Part shown: positions 1 through 7,597 of the stretch, in pieces | Numbering within the stretch: the first letter of the stretch is position 1 | How the letters are laid out: each line of letters starts with the position of its first letter | Assembly: GCA_018334795.1 (NCBI GenBank) | Contig: JAGXLH010000031.1 | Location: 1 to 15,096, forward strand | Reading direction: 5' to 3' | DNA from: Thermoplasmatota archaeon | GTDB lineage: Archaea > Thermoplasmatota > E2 > DHVEG-1 | DNA length: 15,096 nucleotides | Translations under genes and position numbers: made by a program | The notes under the pieces: model-generated | Databases searched by the model: none | What the model saw: only the letters and a program-made list of their open reading frames with translations | Told to the model about the DNA's origin: nothing

Positions 1-63
1 CCTATTGTATACTTCATGTTCTCGTGCAGGAGCCGCACTTATTAAGACAAATCCTATTGCCAT
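1..63 (-). CDS. Lrp/AsnC ligand-binding (RAM) domain protein, 5' fragment
   Basis: Only the first 21 codons lie in the window; the gene runs off the left edge. The visible peptide starts MAIGFVLISAAPAREHEVYN. This matches the opening strand and helix of stand-alone RAM domains: a hydrophobic strand, then a pattern like 'G-x-E-x-E-V' leading into a helix. There is no helix-turn-helix ahead of it, so it would be the short, DNA-binding-domain-free type common in archaea, thought to bind amino acids or other small effectors and to pair with full-length Lrp proteins. The ATG at 61-63 follows a purine-rich site (AGAGGAAGGCGG, positions 65-76) and a TATA-like box at 98-110, which supports the start. 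With so little sequence the family call is an inference from the N-terminal pattern. Confidence 0.6.
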   Translation of the reverse strand, partial: MAIGFVLISAAPAREHEVYNR

Positions 64-97
64 TCCGCCTTCCTCTTATATGCCGTTATCAAATCAT

Positions 98-110
98 TAA
101 ATATAAATCT
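98..110 (-). promoter_or_regulatory. TATA box for the RAM-domain gene
   Basis: On the minus strand this reads GATTTATATTTAA, a good archaeal TATA element. A transcript start about 25 nt downstream (near 79) would leave a leader of about 16 nt containing the Shine-Dalgarno site at 65-76. It indicates that the gene has its own promoter rather than depending on the DUF6580-DUF4430 gene upstream. Confidence 0.5.
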
Positions 111-122
111 TTTCAAATATTC

Positions 123-1172
123 TTACCTAAATTGACTGAAATGCCAGATAATGATATCGCCATTTGAAACCATAGTATTATCCGCACCAGTCATTGGCAT
201 TTCTCCATTTACAATATATTGCCAATAACATTGATTTTCACCATTTATATCATTATTAATTGAATTAATCAACGTAGCATCTAATGAAGTATCATACGTG
301 GTATCAACGGTGAATTCGTTTCGTTTTGCCATTGAATCAAGGACATCGAGAACTGAGGTTTGTTGAGTGAGAATAATTTGATCAGAAAATTCCCATGTGC
401 TTCCTTTTACGGTAATACTAACACTTGTTTCAGTGGAATCTTCAAGCCAGATATCGGTTTGATCAGGAATTGCCATGGTCGATCCTGAAAAACTCAAAAG
501 GATAAGTGCGGTGGTTACTGCGATAAAAGGTATTTTTTCAAGATTGAATTGTTTCTTTGGAAGGCTGATTTGGTATGAATTGGTGAGTAGATATCCTATT
601 GGAACAGCAACGGTGAGAAATGATATTACGGTTGATAGTTGGTGATAGATCATAAATGGGATACCTGCGATAAAAACTGATGTGAACGATTCTATGGTAT
701 GAGGAAACATTAGGTACCACCATCCTGCGTTAGTCCAAACATCAAATACCAGGGTTGAAATCATGCCTATTCCTACACATAAACCAACGGATTTTAAGTT
801 AATCGTTGACAGTGTGTGATGTGATTTGTTTTTGGTTTTAAGGAAGATAAATGATATGATCAGAAATCCAGTGTAGGTAAAAAGTACTATCCGATTCATT
901 GATGATCCTATTAATACGGGATTTCCAAGTAAAAGATCACTGATAATCATGCTGAAAAGTGGGATGGTGAACACCAGGCTTGGTCTGATGAGAAAGAGAC
1001 TGACAAAGGTAAGGACCATGATGAGTTCAAAGTTTGGAAATGGTTGTATTTCCCAGCCGACAAGGAAAAAACGGCTCAGGGTTCCCAATAGAATAAAAAT
1101 ACCGGCGATTGTGAGATCGTAACTTAATGGATGTGCATCTTGGTTTTGTTTGGAAAATAGGTTAAAATTCAT
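123..1172 (-). CDS. DUF6580-DUF4430 fusion membrane protein (putative corrinoid or vitamin uptake)
   Basis: This 349-residue protein has two parts. Residues about 15-200 form a membrane region of roughly six spans. Its pattern (R34, then PNFEL at 46-50, then a DLLLG near 79-83) resembles DUF6580, a relative of ECF-transporter substrate-binding (S) components. A further span at about 213-232 leads to an extracytoplasmic domain (about 250-345) with the DUF4430 hallmarks: VLDVL at 274-278, W317-QYIVNGE, and a closing GDIIIW at 338-343. DUF4430 resembles the C-terminal domain of transcobalamin, so a role in corrinoid capture or uptake is plausible but inferred. No ECF ATPase or T-component gene is visible nearby. 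The start is ATG at 1172; the longer frame beginning TTG at 1190 overlaps the Shine-Dalgarno GGAGG (1184-1188) and was rejected. Confidence 0.7.
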   Translation of the reverse strand: MNFNLFSKQNQDAHPLSYDLTIAGIFILLGTLSRFFLVGWEIQPFPNFELIMVLTFVSLFLIRPSLVFTIPLFSMIISDLLLGNPVLIGSSMNRIVLFTYTGFLIISFIFLKTKNKSHHTLSTINLKSVGLCVGIGMISTLVFDVWTNAGWWYLMFPHTIESFTSVFIAGIPFMIYHQLSTVISFLTVAVPIGYLLTNSYQISLPKKQFNLEKIPFIAVTTALILLSFSGSTMAIPDQTDIWLEDSTETSVSITVKGSTWEFSDQIILTQQTSVLDVLDSMAKRNEFTVDTTYDTSLDATLINSINNDINGENQCYWQYIVNGEMPMTGADNTMVSNGDIIIWHFSQFR

Positions 1173-1183
1173 ATGTTTTTTTT

Positions 1184-1188
1184 CCTCC
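1184..1188 (-). promoter_or_regulatory. Shine-Dalgarno site that fixes the DUF6580-DUF4430 start
   Basis: GGAGG on the minus strand lies 11 nt ahead of the ATG at 1172. An upstream in-frame TTG at 1190 would put this site inside the coding sequence, so the ATG is the better start. Confidence 0.65.
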
Positions 1189-1213
1189 AAGTTGCCGTGA
1201 CATATTATCGGTA

Positions 1214-1223
1214 GTATTTATGT
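1214..1223 (-). promoter_or_regulatory. Candidate TATA box for the DUF6580-DUF4430 gene
   Basis: The minus strand reads ACATAAATAC here, a moderate TATA match. A start about 25 nt downstream (near 1193) would give a leader of about 20 nt that just contains the Shine-Dalgarno site. It is the best candidate in the divergent region, but the region is AT-rich. Confidence 0.4.
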
Positions 1224-1318
1224 TTTCTTATTTCCGTTGTATTTTTTAGATGAATTGTGTGTTGATCTGGATAACAGATTGAAAAAGAGATAAGAAATGT
1301 TAAATATTATAATAATAA

Positions 1319-1328
1319 ACTTATATAT
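1319..1328 (+). promoter_or_regulatory. Candidate TATA box for the large surface protein gene
   Basis: ACTTATATAT on the plus strand is a strong TATA-like element. Transcription would start near 1350, leaving a leader of about 50 nt before the ATG at 1402. No convincing Shine-Dalgarno site precedes that ATG (the nearest purine stretch is TTGGGAATAA). The rest of the divergent gap 1173-1401 shows no gene and no clear repeat. Confidence 0.5.
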
Positions 1329-1401
1329 TGGTTGTTTATGTTGTAACCATCTCTGGAAAATTCGATTCGAAAGGGATTTGTGCTAATCTTGGGAATAATA
1401 T

Positions 1402-4400
1402 ATGAGAAAAATTAATGAATATTTCTTGATGCATTTGCTTTGTTTATTCCTTCTTTTTATGTCATCTTTGCTAGTTATACCCGTTGTTTCATCTGAAGAT
1501 GATGAATTAGTTCAATCTTGGAGGGATGGATGGAAGTATCATCAAAAAATTTCTATTCCCATTGAAACAGATGGAAAGCAAGCTAAATATCAACCAATTG
1601 ATATGCATATTAGTTTTGATTATCCTTGTTGGGGAGTTAATGAGAGTGTGCATTCCATTCGTGTTTGCTCGTGGAATGGAAGTAAGTGGGATGAGTTAGA
1701 GGTTCAAATTTATAATATTGAGCAGTCTGATGAGGAAACGATTAGTAGTTGTAATATTGTTTTTTTGATTCCATCGTATGCTAATGGGGATGAAGAGTAT
1801 GTGGTTTTTTATGATGATGAAGAAAAAGATGGTTCGTCCTATGTGGATCATGTGAAGTTATTTGATAAGTTTTATTTTTTTGAACCTATTTCTGGAATAT
1901 CGGTTGAGGGGGATTATTATGAGATCAGAGAGGATAATGATATTGTGTATGGTGTGGGTCAAAAGGGGCGGGTGTTGAATCGACATTTATCTCAAATTGC
2001 TATTAGGATGAAGCCAGGTACAAAAAAATTTGATATGTTAAAAACAGATTTGCTTGCGTCTTTTTGTTTTTCTTATCAGGATGGACCAAAGGATTCTGAT
2101 GAAATTGCTTCTGATCAGAAATTAATTGGAAAAGAAGTTCTTGTTGATGGGAATTTAATGGTTCAATTTCGTATTAGTAGTAAATCTAAAAATGATGCTT
2201 TGTACACTTCTAATGTGTATACGTATTATTATCAACCAGGTGAGGATAAACGGATTTCAGTTAAAGTTCATCATGAGATAAAAGAGGAGGTTAAGGTTTC
2301 TGGTATTAAGAATGTTGATGGTCGGTATGGAACTATTATTTCATATCATTCAAAAAGTCCAAATGTGAAAAAGATGGTTTTTGGTGATATTCTTCCTTTT
2401 TTACATGTTGCTAGCGATGAAGGTATTCGAGAATATGCATTAGAAGCAGATCCTGAGCAATCTGAACGTGAATGGATTATTTCTTATGAAGATGATTGTG
2501 ATCTTGGAGCTGATGCATGGATTGCTTATGGGAATGGCGAATCTGGAAAAACTCATGGGTTGATTTTTTCTTCTCATATGGGTATTGTGAAGAATGCAAC
2601 TGATGAACGTGATGGTATTGAGATAAAGATGGCTGAAAAAGAATATTTGAATGTGATTGGAGCTGAAGTTGATTATGCATCCATTACTTTTGGGAGAAAT
2701 GCGTTTGAGCCATATCAAACTCATGATTTAACAATTGAAAAAGGAGTGGAGTATACTTTAGATGTTGAATTTTACACGACGTATAGTGGTGGATATAAAC
2801 GTATTGAGGAGGAAAGTTCGTTTTTTAAACGATTAGTACCTTTTCGAGATGTGAATGTGAGTGGCGGGGAAGTTTCTGCTAATATTTATACCTTAACCGT
2901 GATCCCTCATTTGTCTGGTCGGTTGTTTTCATATCCTATTTTAAGGAATTTAACAGGGCTTTCTTTACCGGTGATTACAGCTGAATTATATCAAAATGAA
3001 ACCTTGATTGCTGAAGAAATTGTGGATAAACCATTTTTTGGGATTCAGTCTTTGAAATTTCCAAAGCTTTCGTCTGGAAAATATCTAGTGAAATTATATC
3101 GATTAATGCCAGGTAATGAGAAAATCTATATTGGTTTTGGAGGTATTGATCTTTCTGAGGATGTGACCTTTCATGTGTATTGTACGTGGGAACAAGAGGT
3201 AAAGGTTTCGATTTATGATCAGTTTGGTAATGGTGTTTCTAATGTACAAGTCGAAATATGGCAAGGGCCCAATTTAGTGGCAACGGGTGTTTCTAAATCA
3301 TTTCCTGTGCTTTCTATCTCTGTACCGTTTCCGTTGTTTAAACCGTATGTCATCAGTGATTTGAAGAATGCAACTGTGCATGATTTATTTCAATGGTCGC
3401 AACCTTACACGTTAAAAAGTTTTTATCAAGGATTTAAAATTTATAATGCAACGCTTGATTCTGTTCTTCCAAGTGAAAAGATACGGCTTTCGATTCATGA
3501 TGTTATCGTTGAAGTGAAGGATGGATTTGGACTTGCCCCTGATGTTAATGTGATCCCTGAGATTACAAGTGAAAATATGGTTGATTCGGTTTCTTTGAAG
3601 CCTTCTTTTATTTTGGAACCGGGGCGTTTTCAATTTAGAAATATTCCTGAAGACTCATATGTTGTTCGAATTTCTTTTGCGGGTTATACAAATGAAAAAA
3701 GGTTTTCAGTTCCTGAGTCGGGTAGGGTAATCCCAATTCAGTTTTTGGCGGTTAAGCAGTTGGATGTTGGAGTGCTTACGAGTCGTGGAGAACACATTGA
3801 ATCTTCTGATTTATCAGTGAGAATTATGCGTAATGGAGATGAAATTATGGTGGAATCTGTTGATGAATCACTTTTTCTTCCACCGGGAACGTACGGAATC
3901 TCCATTCTTGATGATGAAACGTTGATTGGATCTAAAATTGTTGAGCTAACGTCAGATAAATCTGTTCAAGTGGTTACCACGATTCCGTCTCTTGTTTATC
4001 TTGTAGTGACCTTTGCTGCGATTATTCTTCTTGCTGAAATCATGTTGTTTTTTTATTTTAAAAGGATTTCATTAAATACTGCTTTAAAATTGGTTATTTT
4101 AGGAGTTGTTTTAGTGGGAGTAATGCAGCCATGGTGGATTTTTTATGGTGAATCTGAGGATGGATCGATTGTTAAATCAAGTAGTATGTATTTGTATCCT
4201 TCAACGATGATTGAGGAATACCGGGTTGACGATAGTAAGTATTTGAGTTTAGCTACTATTCCGGAGATGTTTACTAATTTCGTGGAAACATTACTTATTA
4301 TTATTACTGGTGGATTAGGATTACTACTAATTAGTTTTATACCAAATATGATATTAAATAAGAGGTTTGAATTTGCTCTTGTTGCTAGTGGTATTATTTT

Positions 4401-4659
4401 TATGTTGTTGGTTTCTTTAGCGTTTTTCTTTGGGATGAATCAGATTGCTCAATTGAGTCTTGGAAGTTTGCAGGGTTCAGGGATGATTCCGGTTTCACCA
4501 CCATATGCTAATGAGGTTATGGTTTCTGCATCGTGGGGTCTAGGACCCGGATTCTTTATTGTTTTTTTTGGTGCATGCATTGCGGTTTTCGCTGGAATTT
4601 TAGATTATATGAGAAAACATAAACTTCTTTCTTTTTTAAAAAGAAAACATGCTAAATAA
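1402..4659 (+). CDS. Large secreted, membrane-anchored protein of unknown function
   Basis: This 1085-residue protein is not recognised as a named family. A signal peptide (residues 1 to about 31, hydrophobic core about 9-29) leads to a long extracytoplasmic part. Its first section (about 40-160, with WKYHQKISIPI near 44-54 and YVVFYDDEEK near 133-142) resembles DUF2341-like beta domains in loose pattern. Three successive stretches (about 597-690, 697-790, 785-860) look like prealbumin or CarboxypepD_reg-type beta modules, each with a D-x-x-G-type turn or a G-x-Y near the end. The C-terminus has about five membrane spans (866-888, 894-909, 960-984, 990-1011, 1046-1068) and a basic tail. A PWW motif at 910-912 opens an outside loop. 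The gene has its own promoter, diverges from the DUF6580 gene and converges on nadM, so it appears to be a single-gene unit. A surface role (sensing, adhesion or envelope) is inference only. Confidence 0.75.
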   Translation: MRKINEYFLMHLLCLFLLFMSSLLVIPVVSSEDDELVQSWRDGWKYHQKISIPIETDGKQAKYQPIDMHISFDYPCWGVNESVHSIRVCSWNGSKWDELEVQIYNIEQSDEETISSCNIVFLIPSYANGDEEYVVFYDDEEKDGSSYVDHVKLFDKFYFFEPISGISVEGDYYEIREDNDIVYGVGQKGRVLNRHLSQIAIRMKPGTKKFDMLKTDLLASFCFSYQDGPKDSDEIASDQKLIGKEVLVDGNLMVQFRISSKSKNDALYTSNVYTYYYQPGEDKRISVKVHHEIKEEVKVSGIKNVDGRYGTIISYHSKSPNVKKMVFGDILPFLHVASDEGIREYALEADPEQSEREWIISYEDDCDLGADAWIAYGNGESGKTHGLIFSSHMGIVKNATDERDGIEIKMAEKEYLNVIGAEVDYASITFGRNAFEPYQTHDLTIEKGVEYTLDVEFYTTYSGGYKRIEEESSFFKRLVPFRDVNVSGGEVSANIYTLTVIPHLSGRLFSYPILRNLTGLSLPVITAELYQNETLIAEEIVDKPFFGIQSLKFPKLSSGKYLVKLYRLMPGNEKIYIGFGGIDLSEDVTFHVYCTWEQEVKVSIYDQFGNGVSNVQVEIWQGPNLVATGVSKSFPVLSISVPFPLFKPYVISDLKNATVHDLFQWSQPYTLKSFYQGFKIYNATLDSVLPSEKIRLSIHDVIVEVKDGFGLAPDVNVIPEITSENMVDSVSLKPSFILEPGRFQFRNIPEDSYVVRISFAGYTNEKRFSVPESGRVIPIQFLAVKQLDVGVLTSRGEHIESSDLSVRIMRNGDEIMVESVDESLFLPPGTYGISILDDETLIGSKIVELTSDKSVQVVTTIPSLVYLVVTFAAIILLAEIMLFFYFKRISLNTALKLVILGVVLVGVMQPWWIFYGESEDGSIVKSSSMYLYPSTMIEEYRVDDSKYLSLATIPEMFTNFVETLLIIITGGLGLLLISFIPNMILNKRFEFALVASGIIFMLLVSLAFFFGMNQIAQLSLGSLQGSGMIPVSPPYANEVMVSASWGLGPGFFIVFFGACIAVFAGILDYMRKHKLLSFLKRKHAK

Positions 4660-4663
4660 TTTG

Positions 4664-4681
4664 AAAAATGGAAAGAAAAAA
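4664..4681 (-). terminator. T-rich stretch after nadM
   Basis: Downstream of the nadM stop the minus strand reads TTTTTTCTTTCCATTTTT, typical of oligo-T archaeal termination signals. It sits in the 31-nt gap between convergent genes. The plus strand has no comparable T-run in this gap, so the large gene may end further downstream. Confidence 0.4.
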
Positions 4682-4690
4682 TCAGTATTC

Positions 4691-5206
4691 TTAATGCTTT
4701 TTATAATCTTTAAATAAGGTTTTAATTCGTTCGGAAGCATTGATTTTTTTTAAATAAATTGCTACTTCCTTAGGAACGAGATGCTGCCATTTCTGTTCAT
4801 TAATCATATGTTCTCGAATGATTTTTCCAGCGTATTTACTTCTCTTTATTAATCCTGGACGTTGTATCTGATATCCTCGTTCTTTGAATAATCCTGCAGT
4901 AAAATCATTATTGGTAATGACGGTTGTAAATGGTGGAAGAATACGTTTGACATGATCTACCCAGTTTGGAGGATCATGAATATCCGGAATCCCATAAATA
5001 TCATATTCGATATTAAGCCTGTTTTGTAGTGCTAATTGTATCATGGTTTTTCGTTCATCATATGTAAATGGATTTTTTAACAAGTGATGATATTGAGATG
5101 ATCCAATCCCAATATACAATGTATCTGTATTACAATGAGTAATCATCGCATAATGACCAAGGTGAAATGGTTGAAATCGACCGATGAACACACTTGCATG
5201 AGCCAT
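4691..5206 (-). CDS. nadM: Nicotinamide-nucleotide adenylyltransferase (archaeal NadM type)
   Basis: This 171-residue protein has the usual length for the archaeal enzyme, which joins NMN (or NaMN) and ATP to form NAD+ in the cytoplasm. The nucleotidyltransferase signature GRFQPFHLGH is at 9-18, with the HxxH pair H15/H18. The family segment IGIGSSQ...NPFTYDER spans 32-52. The C-terminal adenylate-binding motif, usually ISGTxIR, appears as YAGKIIR at 125-131, somewhat divergent but with the Arg (R131) kept. The ATG at 5206 has no clear Shine-Dalgarno site. A possible TATA element at 5241-5248 would give a very short leader, so translation could be nearly leaderless. The gene follows lonB on the same strand, 70 nt away, with a T8 run between them, suggesting separate transcription. 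Confidence 0.93.
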   Translation of the reverse strand: MAHASVFIGRFQPFHLGHYAMITHCNTDTLYIGIGSSQYHHLLKNPFTYDERKTMIQLALQNRLNIEYDIYGIPDIHDPPNWVDHVKRILPPFTTVITNNDFTAGLFKERGYQIQRPGLIKRSKYAGKIIREHMINEQKWQHLVPKEVAIYLKKINASERIKTLFKDYKKH

Positions 5207-5240
5207 AATTCAAAATCAGTACTAGTAGTAACTAATTGTT

Positions 5241-5248
5241 CATAAAAC
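5241..5248 (-). promoter_or_regulatory. Weak candidate TATA box for nadM
   Basis: The minus strand reads GTTTTATG. It is a poor consensus match but lies at a suitable distance, about 35-42 nt ahead of the nadM ATG, implying a leader of about 10 nt. Confidence 0.25.
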
Positions 5249-5255
5249 TGTTTGT

Positions 5256-5263
5256 AAAAAAAA
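5256..5263 (-). terminator. Oligo-T run after lonB
   Basis: A run of eight T on the minus strand, preceded by the T-rich TTCTTTCTTC, begins about 14 nt after the lonB stop. Archaeal RNA polymerase commonly ends at such runs without a hairpin, so this probably ends the lonB transcript before nadM. Confidence 0.45.
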
Positions 5264-5276
5264 GAAGAAAGAATAA

Positions 5277-7301
5277 TTAGGATTGTTCTTTCTTTGGTTC
5301 ATTTCCATTATCTACTCTACCGGATATTTGTGGTGGTTTCATTGATCTAAGTTTTCGAAGTAATTCTTTTTTTCCTTCTCCAACAAGCGCATGATCAATT
5401 ACTTCTGGAAGTGTGCCAACTGGTACAACCTTGATTTTATCCTCAAATTTTTTCTCAATGAGAACATCCTGAAGATTAGATTTTGGAATTAACACAGTTT
5501 TAATCCCAGCTAACGCTGCTGCTTCAACTTTTGCAGTCACCCCACCAATTGGTAGAACCGTTCCTCGAATACTTAATGACCCAGTCATTGCCACATTTTG
5601 TTTCACTGGTATTCCTTCCATCGCTGAAATAACCGCAGTAATAACAGAAACACTTGCAGAATCTCCTTCTACTCCTTCATAGGTTCCAATGAACTGAATA
5701 TGAATATCATGCTTTGAGATATCCCGACCAATATATTTCTTGATGATCGCTGAAATATTCAACACGGATTCTCGAGCAATCTCACCAAGTTTACCCGTTG
5801 CAATCACTTTTCCCTCAGATTGAGATCCAGCTGGAGTAACCTCAGCAACAATTGGAAGGACTAACCCAGCAAACTCACTCATTGACGGATCAGCAGTATG
5901 CACTGCAAGACCATTTACCGCACCGATTTCTTTTCCACTAGTCTTAAAGGATCGGTAATCCCTTTGATGATCAATCGCCCGTTCTACTACTTGTTGTTCT
6001 AATGATTTCGCGACTTTTTTCGCCGCTATCACATGTTCTTGATTTACAAGTGATAACTGTTGTTCAAACGCAAGATCACCAGCGGTTCGAACTAATCCCC
6101 CAAGCTCTCGTAATCGAAGTGAAAGTTTCCCTTTTCGACCAGCTCGGCGTTGCGCTTCATGAATAACTTCGGCAACTGCATCCCGATCAAAATGCGGGAT
6201 TTTTTTATCTTTTTTAACTTCTTGAGCAACAAATCGAATCAATTTCTCCCGGTTTTCATATGTATCATTCATATGACTCCGTAAGTATACTTCATATCCA
6301 TATCCCCGAATACGAGATCGAAGAGCCGGATGCATTCCTTTTAATGCATCTAGATTTCCAGCTGAAACTAAAATAAAATCACAAGGCACTGGTTCTGTTT
6401 TTACCATTGCACCGAAACTTCGTTCGGATTGACCTGTAATCTGGAATTTTTTTTCCTGAATAGCAGTTAATAAATGTTGTTGCGATGGAAGATTCAAGGT
6501 ATTAATCTCATCAATATAAAGAACGCCTTTATGAGCACGATGAATCGCTCCAGCTTCAACTAGCTGATGTGGTGGAGTTTCAAGACCCGCAGATTGAAAC
6601 GGATCATGACGGACATCACCAAGAAGCGCTCCGGAATGAGCAGCTGTTGCTTCTACAAACGGTGGATTATCATCTTTTTTATGAGAAACCAATATTTTTG
6701 GAACTTGTTGTAATCCATGTCGTTGTAACATTGATCCTCGACTGAAAACTAAAAAGATCATCACTGCAGCAATCACACCAAAAATCGCATATTCCAAGCG
6801 AATATTATCCCAATCACCACTTGTGATACCTGGAGCTAAACCTGCAAGAACAGATAAAGCAACGATCATAAACACAATGGTAGTTACCATACTGCTTTGT
6901 TGTTCTTTTTTCTTTTTTGCTTCAGCTCGTTGAGATTTTACAATTTCTTTTGCTTTTCCACCGGGAACAACTCGAATGTGAGGCGTGTTTGAATCCTCTG
7001 AATTTGGATACCCAATGATATCTTCTAGTTCTTCTTTTGGAAGAAAACCAGTCATAGCTCGAGCTACCATTGATTTACCCGTGCCCGGGTCACCAATAAG
7101 CATCACATGCCGTTTTTGTTCAGCAGCCTTTCGAACGATATCAACGGCTTTATCTTGTCCAATAACTTGGTCGAGTAATCGATCTGGAACATCGATATCC
7201 TCAGTGGTTTGAAAGGATTGTTTGGTAATCCATTCTAAGATTGGCTCCATGCATACATCATCTTTTTTTGCTGATGATGATTCACTAGGTTTTTCAGTCA
7301 C
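5277..7301 (-). CDS. lonB: Archaeal Lon protease, membrane-anchored LonB type
   Basis: LonB is an ATP-dependent membrane protease that degrades misfolded and regulatory proteins. This 674-residue protein has the full layout. Walker A is GDPGTGKS (70-77). Two membrane spans (about 138-158 and 171-187) are inserted between Walker A and Walker B, the LonB hallmark. Walker B is GVLYIDE (259-265), sensor-1 Asn is near 316 and arginine-finger candidates are R328 and R330. The C-terminal protease domain has the catalytic Ser548 in EGDSAS and Lys591 in GGVTAK. Their 43-residue spacing matches the known archaeal LonB dyad. The start is GTG at 7301, preceded by a GGTG-type site; ATG at codon 18 is the alternative and lacks a ribosome-binding site. 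A clear TATA box upstream gives it its own promoter after the ATP synthase operon. Confidence 0.96.
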   Translation of the reverse strand: MTEKPSESSSAKKDDVCMEPILEWITKQSFQTTEDIDVPDRLLDQVIGQDKAVDIVRKAAEQKRHVMLIGDPGTGKSMVARAMTGFLPKEELEDIIGYPNSEDSNTPHIRVVPGGKAKEIVKSQRAEAKKKKEQQSSMVTTIVFMIVALSVLAGLAPGITSGDWDNIRLEYAIFGVIAAVMIFLVFSRGSMLQRHGLQQVPKILVSHKKDDNPPFVEATAAHSGALLGDVRHDPFQSAGLETPPHQLVEAGAIHRAHKGVLYIDEINTLNLPSQQHLLTAIQEKKFQITGQSERSFGAMVKTEPVPCDFILVSAGNLDALKGMHPALRSRIRGYGYEVYLRSHMNDTYENREKLIRFVAQEVKKDKKIPHFDRDAVAEVIHEAQRRAGRKGKLSLRLRELGGLVRTAGDLAFEQQLSLVNQEHVIAAKKVAKSLEQQVVERAIDHQRDYRSFKTSGKEIGAVNGLAVHTADPSMSEFAGLVLPIVAEVTPAGSQSEGKVIATGKLGEIARESVLNISAIIKKYIGRDISKHDIHIQFIGTYEGVEGDSASVSVITAVISAMEGIPVKQNVAMTGSLSIRGTVLPIGGVTAKVEAAALAGIKTVLIPKSNLQDVLIEKKFEDKIKVVPVGTLPEVIDHALVGEGKKELLRKLRSMKPPQISGRVDNGNEPKKEQS

Positions 7302-7344
7302 GTTATCCGCACCATAAGAAATTTTGTTGATAATACCCGCCTCC

Positions 7345-7354
7345 TATATAAATT
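7345..7354 (-). promoter_or_regulatory. TATA box for lonB
   Basis: The minus strand reads AATTTATATA, close to the archaeal TTTAWATA consensus. Expected initiation near 7325 leaves about 24 nt of leader before the GTG start. The 131-nt gap 7302-7432 otherwise contains no gene I can support. Confidence 0.6.
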
Positions 7355-7432
7355 GTTTCTATTCACTTTAGAAGTAAGGAAATAACAAGTAGCAGTAGAT
7401 AATAACTCTTAGTACACAAACATTGTGGTTTT

Positions 7433-7594
7433 TTACAAAAATATAAACCAAACAAGAAACACGATAATGCCGACGACCATAAATGCTATCCAAATATAAT
7501 AGGCAATTTTGATTCGAATTAACCATCGAGCTTTTTTTTCAGCACTATCAAACAATGGACCTAACAATGGGTCATCCTCTATTTGATCTGACAC
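7433..7594 (-). CDS. Small single-span membrane protein at the end of the ATP synthase operon
   Basis: This 53-codon frame begins with GTG 3 nt after the atpD stop and ends with TAA. A GAGG Shine-Dalgarno site inside the last codons of atpD lies 8 nt ahead of the GTG. The product has an acidic N-terminus (MSDQIEDDPLLGPLFD), a basic patch (K20, K21, R23, R27, K29), then one hydrophobic helix (about 30-53) that runs to the last residue. The charge pattern predicts the N-terminus inside and the C-terminus outside. I do not recognise a family. Its position suggests a role with the ATP synthase, for example assembly or stability of the membrane sector, in the way bacterial atp operons carry a small accessory membrane protein; this is inference. 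It is short enough for automated annotation to miss. Confidence 0.7.
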   Translation of the reverse strand: MSDQIEDDPLLGPLFDSAEKKARWLIRIKIAYYIWIAFMVVGIIVFLVWFIFL

Positions 7595-7597
7595 ACT

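Noticed and set aside
1173..1190. TTG start adding six residues to the DUF6580-DUF4430 protein
   Set aside because: The TTG overlaps the Shine-Dalgarno GGAGG that serves the ATG at 1172.
2440..2724. 94-codon minus-strand frame inside the large surface protein gene
   Set aside because: It is a shadow of the plus-strand gene: His/Ile/Ser-rich composition, no ribosome site and no domain pattern.
7298..7315. Five-codon reading frame whose TGA overlaps the lonB GTG start
   Set aside because: It could couple translation, but it has no ribosome site of its own and such short frames arise by chance.
7421..7435. Short hairpin CACAA-TGT-TTGTG after the small membrane gene as a terminator
   Set aside because: A 5-bp stem without a following T-run is too weak to call.
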